In this document: piece by piece, positions 1 through 6,871 of the stretch
Layout: the number at the start of each line of letters is the position of its first letter
How positions within the stretch are numbered: the stretch's first letter is position 1
Assembly (NCBI GenBank): GCA_964631295.1
Contig: CAZVXI010000009.1
Location: 1 to 37,656, forward strand
Direction: 5' to 3'
DNA from: CAZVXI01 sp964631295
GTDB taxonomy: Bacteria > Planctomycetota > Phycisphaerae > Phycisphaerales > SM1A02
DNA length: 37,656 nucleotides
Position numbers and translations under genes: made by a program
The notes under the pieces: generated by a model
Seen by the model: only the letters and a program-made list of their open reading frames with translations
Database searches by the model: none
What the model was told of the DNA's origin: nothing

Positions 1-439
1 GCAGGCCGCGTTCATGCCAGAATGAGACATCATCCGGCGAACGGATCGGGTCTGCACCTTCCATCAAGAGAACGACCCCCGGCAGGGCGGACGCATCGCC
101 GGATGTGACCGCATCGAGATCATCACGCGATCGCACGATCGTTATCTCGCCGGCTGCTTCGAGGTCTTCGTAGATGCGCAGTTGTTTGAGTCCTGCCTCG
201 TGCGCACCATCAATGTCTTCGGCATCGTGATACGTTTCCGGCCCATCATCACCAAAACTCTGTGGCGCCGTAAAGATGGTGCCGAATGCGAGTGTGACAT
301 GACCATCGCGCAGATCGGGAATGCTGATACACGCGGCAGATGGGTCATCGCAGCGAGCGCGCAGGTCGCGCCCGTTGACCGCGAGATACGCAAGATCAAG
401 ATGGCCGTCGATCCAGAATGGGGCGTTGTCGGTGATCAG
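1..439 (-). CDS. Peptidase M19 (membrane dipeptidase-like), N-terminal part
   Basis: The minus strand encodes an open frame that starts near 439 and runs off the left edge, so about 146 N-terminal residues are visible. It begins with a WIDGHLDLAYL stretch, whose H-x-D pair matches the N-terminal zinc-ligand motif of the renal dipeptidase (M19) family. Further in it has PDLRDGHVTLAFGTIF and then LLMEGADPIRSPDD, which matches the family's metal-ligand glutamate region. Family members are zinc amidohydrolase-fold enzymes that cleave dipeptides or related amides. The start is odd: this frame has a TGA at 443-445 and no ATG, GTG or TTG between it and the HLD motif, so the only near-cognate start is CTG at 439 (or ATC at 436). 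An ATG at 445-447 lies one frame off, so a single-base error or a real non-AUG start are both possible. The family call is firm; the start is not. Confidence 0.85.
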   Translation of the reverse strand, partial: MITDNAPFWIDGHLDLAYLAVNGRDLRARCDDPSAACISIPDLRDGHVTLAFGTIFTAPQSFGDDGPETYHDAEDIDGAHEAGLKQLRIYEDLEAAGEITIVRSRDDLDAVTSGDASALPGVVLLMEGADPIRSPDDVSFWHERGL

Positions 440-694
440 TTGTCATGTCTCGGAGTGTTGTGTATCGACGGGACCGTGATTGTATTGTCTCCAGGAACGG
501 GCAAAGCGATGACAGATCAACCGCTGGCAACCGGAACTGCCGGATCGCGCTGCTTCAGTGGTTCACCATCGCAACGGCGGGTTGCCCACCGGCTGTGGAT
601 AACTCAAGGTGCTGCTAGCGTGATGCAAGATTCCGCAACGTCGCTCGCATGTCCTAAAGTGCTGTCCTTACAAGTGTTATGAGGATTGTGGGAC

Positions 695-718
695 TTTCTT
701 TCTTTCTTTCTTTCTTTC
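695..718. repeat. (TTTC)6 tetranucleotide simple-sequence repeat
   Basis: Six perfect tandem copies of TTTC occupy 695-718, followed by a partial TC. The tract lies in the 440-741 intergenic stretch between the divergent M19 gene and the Cys-rich exported protein, 12 bp upstream of a TTGACA. I see no gene in the rest of 440-741. Tetranucleotide tracts of this kind can change length by slippage, and one placed just upstream of a -35 element could alter promoter activity. That role is inference. Confidence 0.9.
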
Positions 719-730
719 TCTAACTTCTTC

Positions 731-759
731 TTGACAGAGCATTGGATCTGGCGCGCAAT
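731..759 (+). promoter_or_regulatory. Candidate sigma70-type promoter
   Basis: A perfect TTGACA occupies 731-736. With a 17-bp spacer the -10 position is 754-759 (CGCAAT), which matches TATAAT at only three of six positions. Transcription would start near 766, upstream of the purine-rich AAAGGAG at 785-791. This would exclude the TTG at 742 as the start of the next gene. The -35 is good and the -10 weak, so the call is tentative. Confidence 0.3.
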
Positions 760-807
760 GGCAATGTGTCACATGCACAACAGGAAAGGAGTGCCCATGA
801 GCGAACT

Positions 808-1227
808 GTGATTCTGTCACTCGCTTGTGTTCTCGGAGTGTGCAATCTGAGTGTGTCAGGCGGTGGCGCAGAGCTTGCCCCTGAGTGCCTGCGCTCATCT
901 GCGACCTACCAGTGCTGCTACGCACGCATGAGTGACCTGCACTGCCCTGGCAAGGATCCTGAAGATCCCGCAGATGACTATGTGTGTTCGCCGTTAGGTG
1001 CCAACCCCTGGGGCTGGGTGAAGGCGCCGGTGACGACAGGTCCAACCGGGTGGACCGAGTATCTGTGGGATACACTTCCTGCGGCCGTCGTCGCATGCAG
1101 CGCGCGTGCGGTACGTGGCTGCTACGATTCCAGCGGCGGACAGTGTGACTGGTACTTCCAGAACACCACATTCGACTGCACGTCATATCCGAATCCAGTT
1201 GGCATTGGGACGAATTGCACCGGGTGA
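808..1227 (+). CDS. Small Cys-rich exported protein, unknown family
   Basis: I do not recognise a family. From GTG 808 the product is about 139 residues. It opens with a hydrophobic signal-like stretch (MILSLACVLGVC) followed by a small-residue region SVSGGGA. The mature part carries about ten cysteines, including a CC pair, spaced as expected for disulfide bonding outside the cytoplasm, and ends NCTG. The start is uncertain. The best ribosome-binding site (AAAGGAG, 785-791) is correctly spaced for ATG 797, but that frame stops after four codons at TGA 809-811, which overlaps GTG 808. This could be a tiny leader peptide with reinitiation, or a one-base frameshift in the signal-peptide region. 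The frame also stays open upstream to TTG 742. The stop lies 4 bp before the next ATG, so the two genes are probably co-transcribed. Confidence 0.6.
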   Translation: MILSLACVLGVCNLSVSGGGAELAPECLRSSATYQCCYARMSDLHCPGKDPEDPADDYVCSPLGANPWGWVKAPVTTGPTGWTEYLWDTLPAAVVACSARAVRGCYDSSGGQCDWYFQNTTFDCTSYPNPVGIGTNCTG

Positions 1228-1231
1228 GGGT

Positions 1232-2593
1232 ATGAGAGTGCTTCGAAGCATCCCAGGGACCCGGCGCTGCGGTATTCTTGTCGGCATCGCGGTCGCCTTT
1301 GTATCTGCCGATGTCTCCGGGCAGGCCCGGCGATCACCGCCGCGACCGACGGAAGGCCCAATCGCGGAGCATCCGTTCATCGAGCTCGATATTCCGCGCC
1401 TGTCTACAGAGCGGGACGTGCGACGATGGGCGGACGACATGCAGTTGAGCGAGGGACAACGCGTCGTGTTCCTGGGATACTACGAAGCACTCAAAGAATC
1501 TGAAGCAGGCAAACCCGCCGAGGAGTTGACCGCGCTCTGGGACTGGTCAGCTTCACTCGGGCCGGTGCATGGGCAGGCGTATTCCGATCTCGTGGTTGCA
1601 AATGAACTGGCGGATCTGACCGCCGCAGCCGCGCGGTGGGTCGATCGCCTGATCGCCGCTGAGCGCAGCCAGCTCTTTGAGCTGATGCGGTCAATTCTCG
1701 CCGAGCACCAGCAGGTGCTACTGACGAGAGTCGCACAGCGGCGTGAGTGCAGCATCTACCAGATGGTGGACTGCTTTCACTTCCCCGCCAAGGTAGACCT
1801 GGTCGCCTTGCTGGATGAATTGCAGGATGATGAGGTAGTCACCATAAACAACCGCAACGACGTAGATGCGATTCTCTCGGAGTACGGCAGCTCAATGTTG
1901 CGCCTGTGGCGAGGATTTGCCGAGGCAATACGCGAAGTCTATCAACGCGGGCCGCTCGCTGAGGCAGAGGAGCTATTGACAGGATCATCGGCCAATGCGG
2001 CCCGCGTGCGCCGTCTGCTTGGACGCGCTGCAGCTCGCGCAACATCGATCTGTCATCTGAATGATGTCTATGCGGATGTCCTGGCCGAGTCGTTGCAGGG
2101 CCGATCGCGACAGATGTTTCTTCGCGAATACCGACTCCGGGCCCATCCTCAGGTGTACCCGAATCCATATGATCCGGCTCCGATATTCGAAGCGGCTCGG
2201 GAGTTGCCTGGACTCACTGAGGAGCAACTGCAGGAGATTGTGATCCTCGCGGATGCGACGGATATCTCGATGACGGCGGTCTGTGATCGGATGAACGTTG
2301 CGATACGCAACTGGTTGGAGTCATTTATCAGCAAGTGGAGTTCGAATGCCGAGGCAAAACAGCAGCACATCGAGGCGCTGACCGCCGCGCACGCAGAGCG
2401 CAAGCTCATCGCGGAGGGTGCGATCGCTGAACTGCAGGAGATTATCGGCGAGGATGGGTTCGCCGCCATCAGAGATGAAGTGCAGGCGTTCTCGGACAAT
2501 GCTGCCCGACTCAAACCCAGGGAAGAGGGCCTGCACTACTTCGTGGCATACGCAGGGGCAGATAACATCCAGGGCACGGCTGATCATCGGTGA
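1232..2593 (+). CDS. Exported helical modular protein, unknown family
   Basis: The product from ATG 1232 is 453 residues. It starts with a charged n-region and a hydrophobic core (GILVGIAVAFVSADVSG), a signal peptide. The frame is open further upstream to 1106, but that would bury the signal peptide and overlap the previous gene by 120 bp. The mature protein is almost entirely predicted helix, rich in Ala, Leu, Glu and Arg, with no recognised catalytic motif. It appears built of repeated modules. The clearest contains CHLNDVYADVLAESL followed by a REYRLRAHP segment, which resembles the NR-x-LL...LE-x-SYERRAF segments of the 910-residue protein at 22106-24838. I therefore regard the two as members of one uncharacterised exported family. 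It probably acts in the periplasm or at the cell surface; no function is proposed. Confidence 0.75.
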   Translation: MRVLRSIPGTRRCGILVGIAVAFVSADVSGQARRSPPRPTEGPIAEHPFIELDIPRLSTERDVRRWADDMQLSEGQRVVFLGYYEALKESEAGKPAEELTALWDWSASLGPVHGQAYSDLVVANELADLTAAAARWVDRLIAAERSQLFELMRSILAEHQQVLLTRVAQRRECSIYQMVDCFHFPAKVDLVALLDELQDDEVVTINNRNDVDAILSEYGSSMLRLWRGFAEAIREVYQRGPLAEAEELLTGSSANAARVRRLLGRAAARATSICHLNDVYADVLAESLQGRSRQMFLREYRLRAHPQVYPNPYDPAPIFEAARELPGLTEEQLQEIVILADATDISMTAVCDRMNVAIRNWLESFISKWSSNAEAKQQHIEALTAAHAERKLIAEGAIAELQEIIGEDGFAAIRDEVQAFSDNAARLKPREEGLHYFVAYAGADNIQGTADHR

Positions 2594-2639
2594 GCCGGCA
2601 TGCCGGCGTCGTCGTGTCGTATCTCCAAGACTCGTTGCA

Positions 2640-2830
2640 GGAGAACAATGGTCCGTTCTCGGGAAGCCGAGATTGGCTCTCGGGACCAGATAGCCCGGTG
2701 TTTTGGTCCCGAGAAGGAACCTCGGAAGCAAGAGACAGCGGCATTTAGTCTCGAGGAAGGGTCTCGGAGGCACGAGAGCGGCTCTTGTGGCCCCGAGGGC
2801 GTTCCATTGTGTTCCGAGAATCGGCGCCGC
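2640..2830. repeat. Degenerate ~42-bp tandem repeat in intergenic DNA
   Basis: About 400 bp between the plus-strand gene ending at 2593 and purC (2992) lacks a convincing gene. Within it, units of roughly 41-43 bp recur. Units starting near 2700 and 2743 align well (shared elements GTCCCGAG/GTCTCGAG, CTCGGA-GCA and AGAG-CGGC), and a weaker unit follows near 2784. A divergent unit appears to precede them. The period is a multiple of three, so several frames stay open through it and translate to 14-residue repeats. No frame has a sensible start, ribosome-binding site or conserved end, so I do not call a gene. Confidence 0.55.
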
Positions 2831-2892
2831 CTCTCCGGCAACGAGGGAAAGAACTATCTCAAGCCGTGATGCAGTGAGCGCAGCGAACGGAA

Positions 2893-2927
2893 TCGCGGGT
2901 GAGTTGCAAATGGACGGACACCCGCGA
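2893..2927. other. Hairpin in convergent intergenic region
   Basis: A perfect 9-bp inverted repeat (TCGCGGGTG / CACCCGCGA) flanks a 17-base loop between convergent genes. It has no adjacent T tract. It could help stop transcription of either neighbour, but it does not meet the standard for an intrinsic terminator. Confidence 0.3.
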
Positions 2928-2991
2928 CTGCGCTTCGCTTCGTCACGGCTTGGACGGCGGCCCATCCGATTCATCCGTGTCGATTCGCAGG

Positions 2992-3939
2992 TCAGGAGAA
3001 CAGGCGCTTCATCGCTTCTTCGTACTTCGCGACGGTGTTGGCGATGACATCATCGGGCAACTCCGGGCCGGGCGGGGTCTTGTCCCACTTACCGGACGAG
3101 ACGATCTCTTCGAGGAAGTTGCGCACGTACTGCTTGTCGAAGCTGTCCTGTTCGCGGCCGGGCTGGTACTTGTCCGCAGGCCAGTAGCGGGAACTGTCGG
3201 GCGTGAAGATCTCATCGATGAGAATGATTTCTTCAGTGGGCAGGCCATCGTTGCCGAGCGCGTAGCCGAACTCGAACTTGGTGTCGGCGAGGATGAGGCC
3301 GCAGGTCTCTGCATGTTCTGCTGCTGCTTTGTAAAGCGCGAGTGAGGCATTGCGGAGATGTGTCATCACGGCTTCGCCGGCGATGGCGCATGCCTTCTCG
3401 AAATCGATGTTCTCATCGTGGCCGACATCGGCCTTGGTTGCGGGTGTGAAGATCGGCTCTGGCAGCTTGCCACAGCGTTCGAGGCCCGCAGGGAGTTCGA
3501 TGCCGCAGATGTGGCCGGTGTTCTGGTAGTCATTCCAGCCGGAGCCGGCGACGTAGCCGCGCACGACGAACTCGATTGGAATCACCTGTGCAGCCCGGCC
3601 GATGGTGGTTCTGCCAGCGATCGACCGTTGCTGTTCTGGTGAGAGTTCGGTGATCCTCGAGACATCATCGGTGATGACATGGTCAGCCACGATGCCGAGC
3701 GGGCGGAGCTTCTCGAACCATTTCAGCGAGATCTGCGTGAGCAGCTTGCCCTTGCCGGGGATCGGCGTGGGCAGAACAACATCGAACGCGCTGATGCGGT
3801 CGGAGGCGATGATGACCATCCGAGGCGGGCTGGGGGCCGAAGCGGGGAGCAGATAGACATCACGTGCCTTGCCCTGGCGGCGGTTGGGCAGCGGGAGATC
3901 AGTGGCAGTCAGGGGCGATTGGCCGGTGATGGTTGACAT
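2992..3939 (-). CDS. purC: Phosphoribosylaminoimidazole-succinocarboxamide synthase
   Basis: SAICAR synthetase joins CAIR and aspartate with ATP in de novo purine synthesis, in the cytosol. The 315-residue protein shows the family N-terminus (RQGKARDVY), the DRISAFDVVLP segment, the nucleotide and substrate region EFVVRGYVAGSGW, the LPEPIFTPATKAD stretch and the acidic metal-binding ILIDEIFTPDSSRYW. Its length fits the longer, yeast-like class rather than the ~240-residue Bacillus class. The start ATG 3939 (MSTITGQSPL) places the conserved N-terminus correctly. An upstream in-frame start at 4140 would add an unconserved Arg-rich leader and overlap the divergent gene. It is transcribed away from the GH10-like gene across a 172-bp divergent intergenic region. 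Confidence 0.96.
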   Translation of the reverse strand: MSTITGQSPLTATDLPLPNRRQGKARDVYLLPASAPSPPRMVIIASDRISAFDVVLPTPIPGKGKLLTQISLKWFEKLRPLGIVADHVITDDVSRITELSPEQQRSIAGRTTIGRAAQVIPIEFVVRGYVAGSGWNDYQNTGHICGIELPAGLERCGKLPEPIFTPATKADVGHDENIDFEKACAIAGEAVMTHLRNASLALYKAAAEHAETCGLILADTKFEFGYALGNDGLPTEEIILIDEIFTPDSSRYWPADKYQPGREQDSFDKQYVRNFLEEIVSSGKWDKTPPGPELPDDVIANTVAKYEEAMKRLFS

Positions 3940-4111
3940 GGCGTGACTGTAACATCGAGCTGGAGGGATTCGAGCCGGGGCAGCGTGAATCGACAAATGG
4001 TTGAAGTCCGGCCGTTTTCCGCCACAATGGACGGTTCGCTCGCTGCGGGCGACAGAGTGAGGACGCGGCCATGCTCGCGACCGAAGAACTTGACGGACCA
4101 CCGGACCGACC

Positions 4112-5620
4112 ATGCCGCGATTCCTCGCATTTGATGACAACGGCCCTGCTTCAGACTGGCACCTTGCTGGGGCACACCTGATCGGCGCGGACGAGTGTTC
4201 GTTGCGTGGCAGGGTGGATTTTTCAGATGGTCAGGTGATCTGTCACCCGCCAAAGAGCCGCACATCAGGGCTGGCGATTCCGTTTGAAGCAGGCGGGATG
4301 GGGCAGTTGATGCTGCACACCTGCCTGCTGCCGGATCGCGAGAAGCCGTATCTGCTTGCGGTGGAACTCGCTCGGCATCGGATCAAGATGTTTGTCACCA
4401 AGAGCGAAGAGTGGCAGATGCTCGATCTGAGTGATGAGCACCCCGCGATGCAGTTGTGGGAGCAGGCGCGGTGCGAGTTCACCAAAGCGCTCACGACGGA
4501 TGATGCGTTTGAGGCAGATCAACTCGCGCGTGTCGCGCTGGCATACGGGATTGAAGCCACCGAACGGCTGGCGCTCGCGCATGCAGACATTCTGCTGCAT
4601 CGACGGTTTCTGGACAAGCCTGCGGCATCTTCGACGCTGGGGATCGAGATCTGGCCGGGTCGGGATTCGCCCGCGCTCAAGGAGGTGATCAAACGCGACT
4701 TTGATGTGTTGTGCATCCCGCTGCGGTGGCGCGACCTTGCAGCGAGCGAGGAACAATACAACTGGGCGCCGTTCGACCGCTGGATCGAGTGGGCTGAGAG
4801 TACAGGCAAGCCTGTCATTGCCGGCCCGCTGCTGGATTTCTCGAAACGATCGCTGCCTGACTGGATGTATGTGTGGCAGCACGATTACCAGACTTGCCGC
4901 GACCTTGCCTACGACCATGTGGCGCGCGTCCTCGAACGATATGCAAGCAAAGTGGCGATCTGGAAGATTGCATCAGGCATCAATGTGAACAGCAACTTCG
5001 ACTTCACCGAAGATCAGATGCTGGACATGGTGCGTATGGCGCATCTTGCTGTGCGGCAGGGGCGCAAGGGCGCGCGCAGCATGGTCGAACTGACGCAGCC
5101 CTTCGGCGATCATGTCTCGTTTCGCAAACATTCTGTTGAGCCGATCACGTTCGTTGACCGTCTGAACCAGGAGGGGATTCGCGTGGATACGGTTGGCGTG
5201 CAGTTCCTGATGGGAAGCGGCAGGCCGGGCCAGTACACGCGCGACCTCATGCAACTGAGCGCAATGCTCGATCGGTTCTTCCTCATGGAAACGCGTGTGA
5301 TCATCTCAGGCATGGGGAGCCCGAGCGGGTTGGCGTCGGAAACCGGTGGGCACTGGCACGAAGGCTGGACGCCGGACGTGCAGGCGCTCTGGGCGGCGCG
5401 CATGTTTGCAATGGTGATGTCCAAGCCTTTTGTCGAGTCGATCGTGTGGAACAACCTGTACGACTATCGCGGCGCTGCGTTGCCTCTGGGCGGGCTGTTC
5501 GATGATTCAGGCCACGCCAAGCCGGCATACGCGCGATTGATCGGGATGCGCAAGCGCCTGAAGAAGCCGCTCGGCCCGCTGAAACTGCCGCACAAACCGC
5601 GACTGACATCATCTGCCTGA
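4112..5620 (+). CDS. GH10-like protein lacking both catalytic glutamates
   Basis: This 502-residue protein has no signal peptide. Residues ~1-170 form a beta-rich N-terminal domain with LLPDREKPYLLAVELARHRI, resembling the N-terminal carbohydrate-binding-like region of planctomycete endoxylanase-annotated proteins. Residues ~175-480 resemble the GH10 TIM barrel: FDVLCIPLRWRDL...YNWAPFDRWIEWAESTGKPV is the typical strand 2-3 region, and WHEGWTPDVQALW with KPFVESIVWNNLYD is typical of the C-terminal half. However, the acid/base position (usually W-x-V-x-N-E) reads WKIASG at ~284, and the nucleophile strand (usually H-I-T-E) reads VIISGMG at ~399. Neither has a glutamate. Xylanase chemistry is therefore unlikely, and a binding or altered catalytic role is more probable. 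A ComEA-like gene follows after 15 bp. Confidence 0.8.
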   Translation: MPRFLAFDDNGPASDWHLAGAHLIGADECSLRGRVDFSDGQVICHPPKSRTSGLAIPFEAGGMGQLMLHTCLLPDREKPYLLAVELARHRIKMFVTKSEEWQMLDLSDEHPAMQLWEQARCEFTKALTTDDAFEADQLARVALAYGIEATERLALAHADILLHRRFLDKPAASSTLGIEIWPGRDSPALKEVIKRDFDVLCIPLRWRDLAASEEQYNWAPFDRWIEWAESTGKPVIAGPLLDFSKRSLPDWMYVWQHDYQTCRDLAYDHVARVLERYASKVAIWKIASGINVNSNFDFTEDQMLDMVRMAHLAVRQGRKGARSMVELTQPFGDHVSFRKHSVEPITFVDRLNQEGIRVDTVGVQFLMGSGRPGQYTRDLMQLSAMLDRFFLMETRVIISGMGSPSGLASETGGHWHEGWTPDVQALWAARMFAMVMSKPFVESIVWNNLYDYRGAALPLGGLFDDSGHAKPAYARLIGMRKRLKKPLGPLKLPHKPRLTSSA

Positions 5621-5635
5621 GGAGAGGCGACTGGC

Positions 5636-5995
5636 ATGGCATCTCGCCCGAAACCGGTTCCCGGGTATGGACTCGCCATGAGTGTGCTTGCGCTGTGGTG
5701 CGTGGTGGCGATCGTCATTGCAGTACGGCATCCGCTGCGCGCTGAGCCGGGGGAAGCTGTCGCATCGGTGGAAGCGATCGAGGGCAGGACGATTGACATC
5801 AACAGCGCGAGCGCTGCGGAGTTTCGCCTGTTGCCGCAGATCGGCCCTGTTCTGGCTGAACGCATCGCGTTGAATCGTAACGAGCACGGGCGGTTTTCCT
5901 CAGTGGATGATTTGCAGCGAGTCAGCGGCATCGGACCGAAGACCATTGAGCGCATTCGCCAGTTCGTCCGTTGCTCAGTTGGCCCCGATGGATGA
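5636..5995 (+). CDS. ComEA-like helix-hairpin-helix protein
   Basis: The 119-residue product has one N-terminal membrane segment (about residues 14-31) and a C-terminal tandem helix-hairpin-helix DNA-binding domain. That domain includes the characteristic DINSASAAEFRLLPQIGP...A-x-RI and then F-x-S-VDDLQRVSGIGPKTIERI. This is the ComEA architecture, the membrane-tethered DNA receptor in transformation. Single-pass HhH proteins of this size are also common in organisms without proven competence, so binding of double-stranded DNA outside the membrane is likely but uptake is inference. A GGAGAGG lies upstream of ATG 5636. It follows the GH10-like gene by 15 bp, and its 3' end overlaps the convergent plsC by 21 bp. 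Confidence 0.85.
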   Translation: MASRPKPVPGYGLAMSVLALWCVVAIVIAVRHPLRAEPGEAVASVEAIEGRTIDINSASAAEFRLLPQIGPVLAERIALNRNEHGRFSSVDDLQRVSGIGPKTIERIRQFVRCSVGPDG

Positions 5996-6748
5996 CGAAG
6001 GCTGTTGTGCAAACCGCGCGACAGCGTTGCCATCGACGATTGTCCAGCCGCTGACTTGCGCCAGGCGCTCACGCAATGACCGGGTAATCGCTCGAACGTC
6101 TCGTTCATCGCCGAAGTCGATCAAGTCAACGAATGTGACATGGGCATGACTTGGCGTCAGCAGCGATGTGCGCATGTCAGTGGTCTCGGGCGTCCCATCA
6201 ACCCAGACGAGCAGCACCGGAGCTCTGGTTCGCGCGATGATCAGGCCGACGCCATCGAAGAACGGCCAGATGACACCGCGCGGTTCAACGATGCCGCCTT
6301 CGGGGAAGATTCCGACGACGCCGCCAGCCTTCACGTAGCGAATGGCCTCACGCGCTGCCGAACTGTCCTTGCCATCGCGTGCAACGGGGATGATCTGCAG
6401 AGTCTCCCAGAGGTCGCGCGCTGCGGGGCTCATCATTTCGGAGGCCATCATCCACCGAACGAAGAACGGCAGCGTGCTCTGGATCACCAGTGGATCGACC
6501 GAACCCGTGTGATTCGACACGATGATCAGCGGGCCGGGATTCTGCCCGGCCGGGATCAGCCCGCTGCCCGAGCATCGCACACGGTGCAGCACGCGGCAAA
6601 CGACGCGGTTGAGGTGCCACAGAATGCCCAAGATCGCGCCACGCTGGACGGGTCGGGCGATAAGTGGACGCACAATCCCATGTATTGCTGCCATCGCGAG
6701 CAGCCAGATGCCGAGGCCTGTCAGGATCGATGGAATCGGCTCGGGCAT
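5975..6748 (-). CDS. 1-acyl-sn-glycerol-3-phosphate acyltransferase family (PlsC-like)
   Basis: The 257-residue protein belongs to the LPLAT acyltransferases, which transfer a fatty acyl group to lysophosphatidic acid or a similar acceptor at the cytoplasmic membrane. It has an N-terminal hydrophobic segment (ILTGLGIWLLAMAAIHGIV), the catalytic HX4D motif in NHTGSVDP, and the acceptor-binding FPEGGI motif. Family members vary in substrate (phospholipid, ornithine lipid or lipid A-type acceptors), so the specific reaction is not settled. ATG 6748 is the obvious start; no strong ribosome-binding site precedes it. It is divergent from carB across 123 bp and convergent with the ComEA-like gene. 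Confidence 0.9.
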   Translation of the reverse strand: MPEPIPSILTGLGIWLLAMAAIHGIVRPLIARPVQRGAILGILWHLNRVVCRVLHRVRCSGSGLIPAGQNPGPLIIVSNHTGSVDPLVIQSTLPFFVRWMMASEMMSPAARDLWETLQIIPVARDGKDSSAAREAIRYVKAGGVVGIFPEGGIVEPRGVIWPFFDGVGLIIARTRAPVLLVWVDGTPETTDMRTSLLTPSHAHVTFVDLIDFGDERDVRAITRSLRERLAQVSGWTIVDGNAVARFAQQPSSSIGAN

Positions 6749-6871
6749 GGTCGCTCAGTGTTGGTGATTCCTGTCGTCAGTGCTTGCAGCGCGTTGAGCA
6801 GAGGGGCCAACGTGGCTACATTGCTCGAAGTTTGCGCTCACTGACTGAGTCCCGATCCACAAAGATACCCA

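Noticed and set aside
182..682. 166-codon plus-strand open frame
   Set aside because: Its first half is antisense to the M19 coding frame, and its translation has no domain, signal or ribosome-binding site.
2600..2869. Open frames across the 42-bp repeat on both strands
   Set aside because: The repeat period is a multiple of three, so several frames stay open by construction; none has a credible start or composition.
2321..2974. 217-codon minus-strand open frame
   Set aside because: It is antisense to the end of the helical protein gene and runs through the repeat, with Arg/Ser-rich shadow composition.
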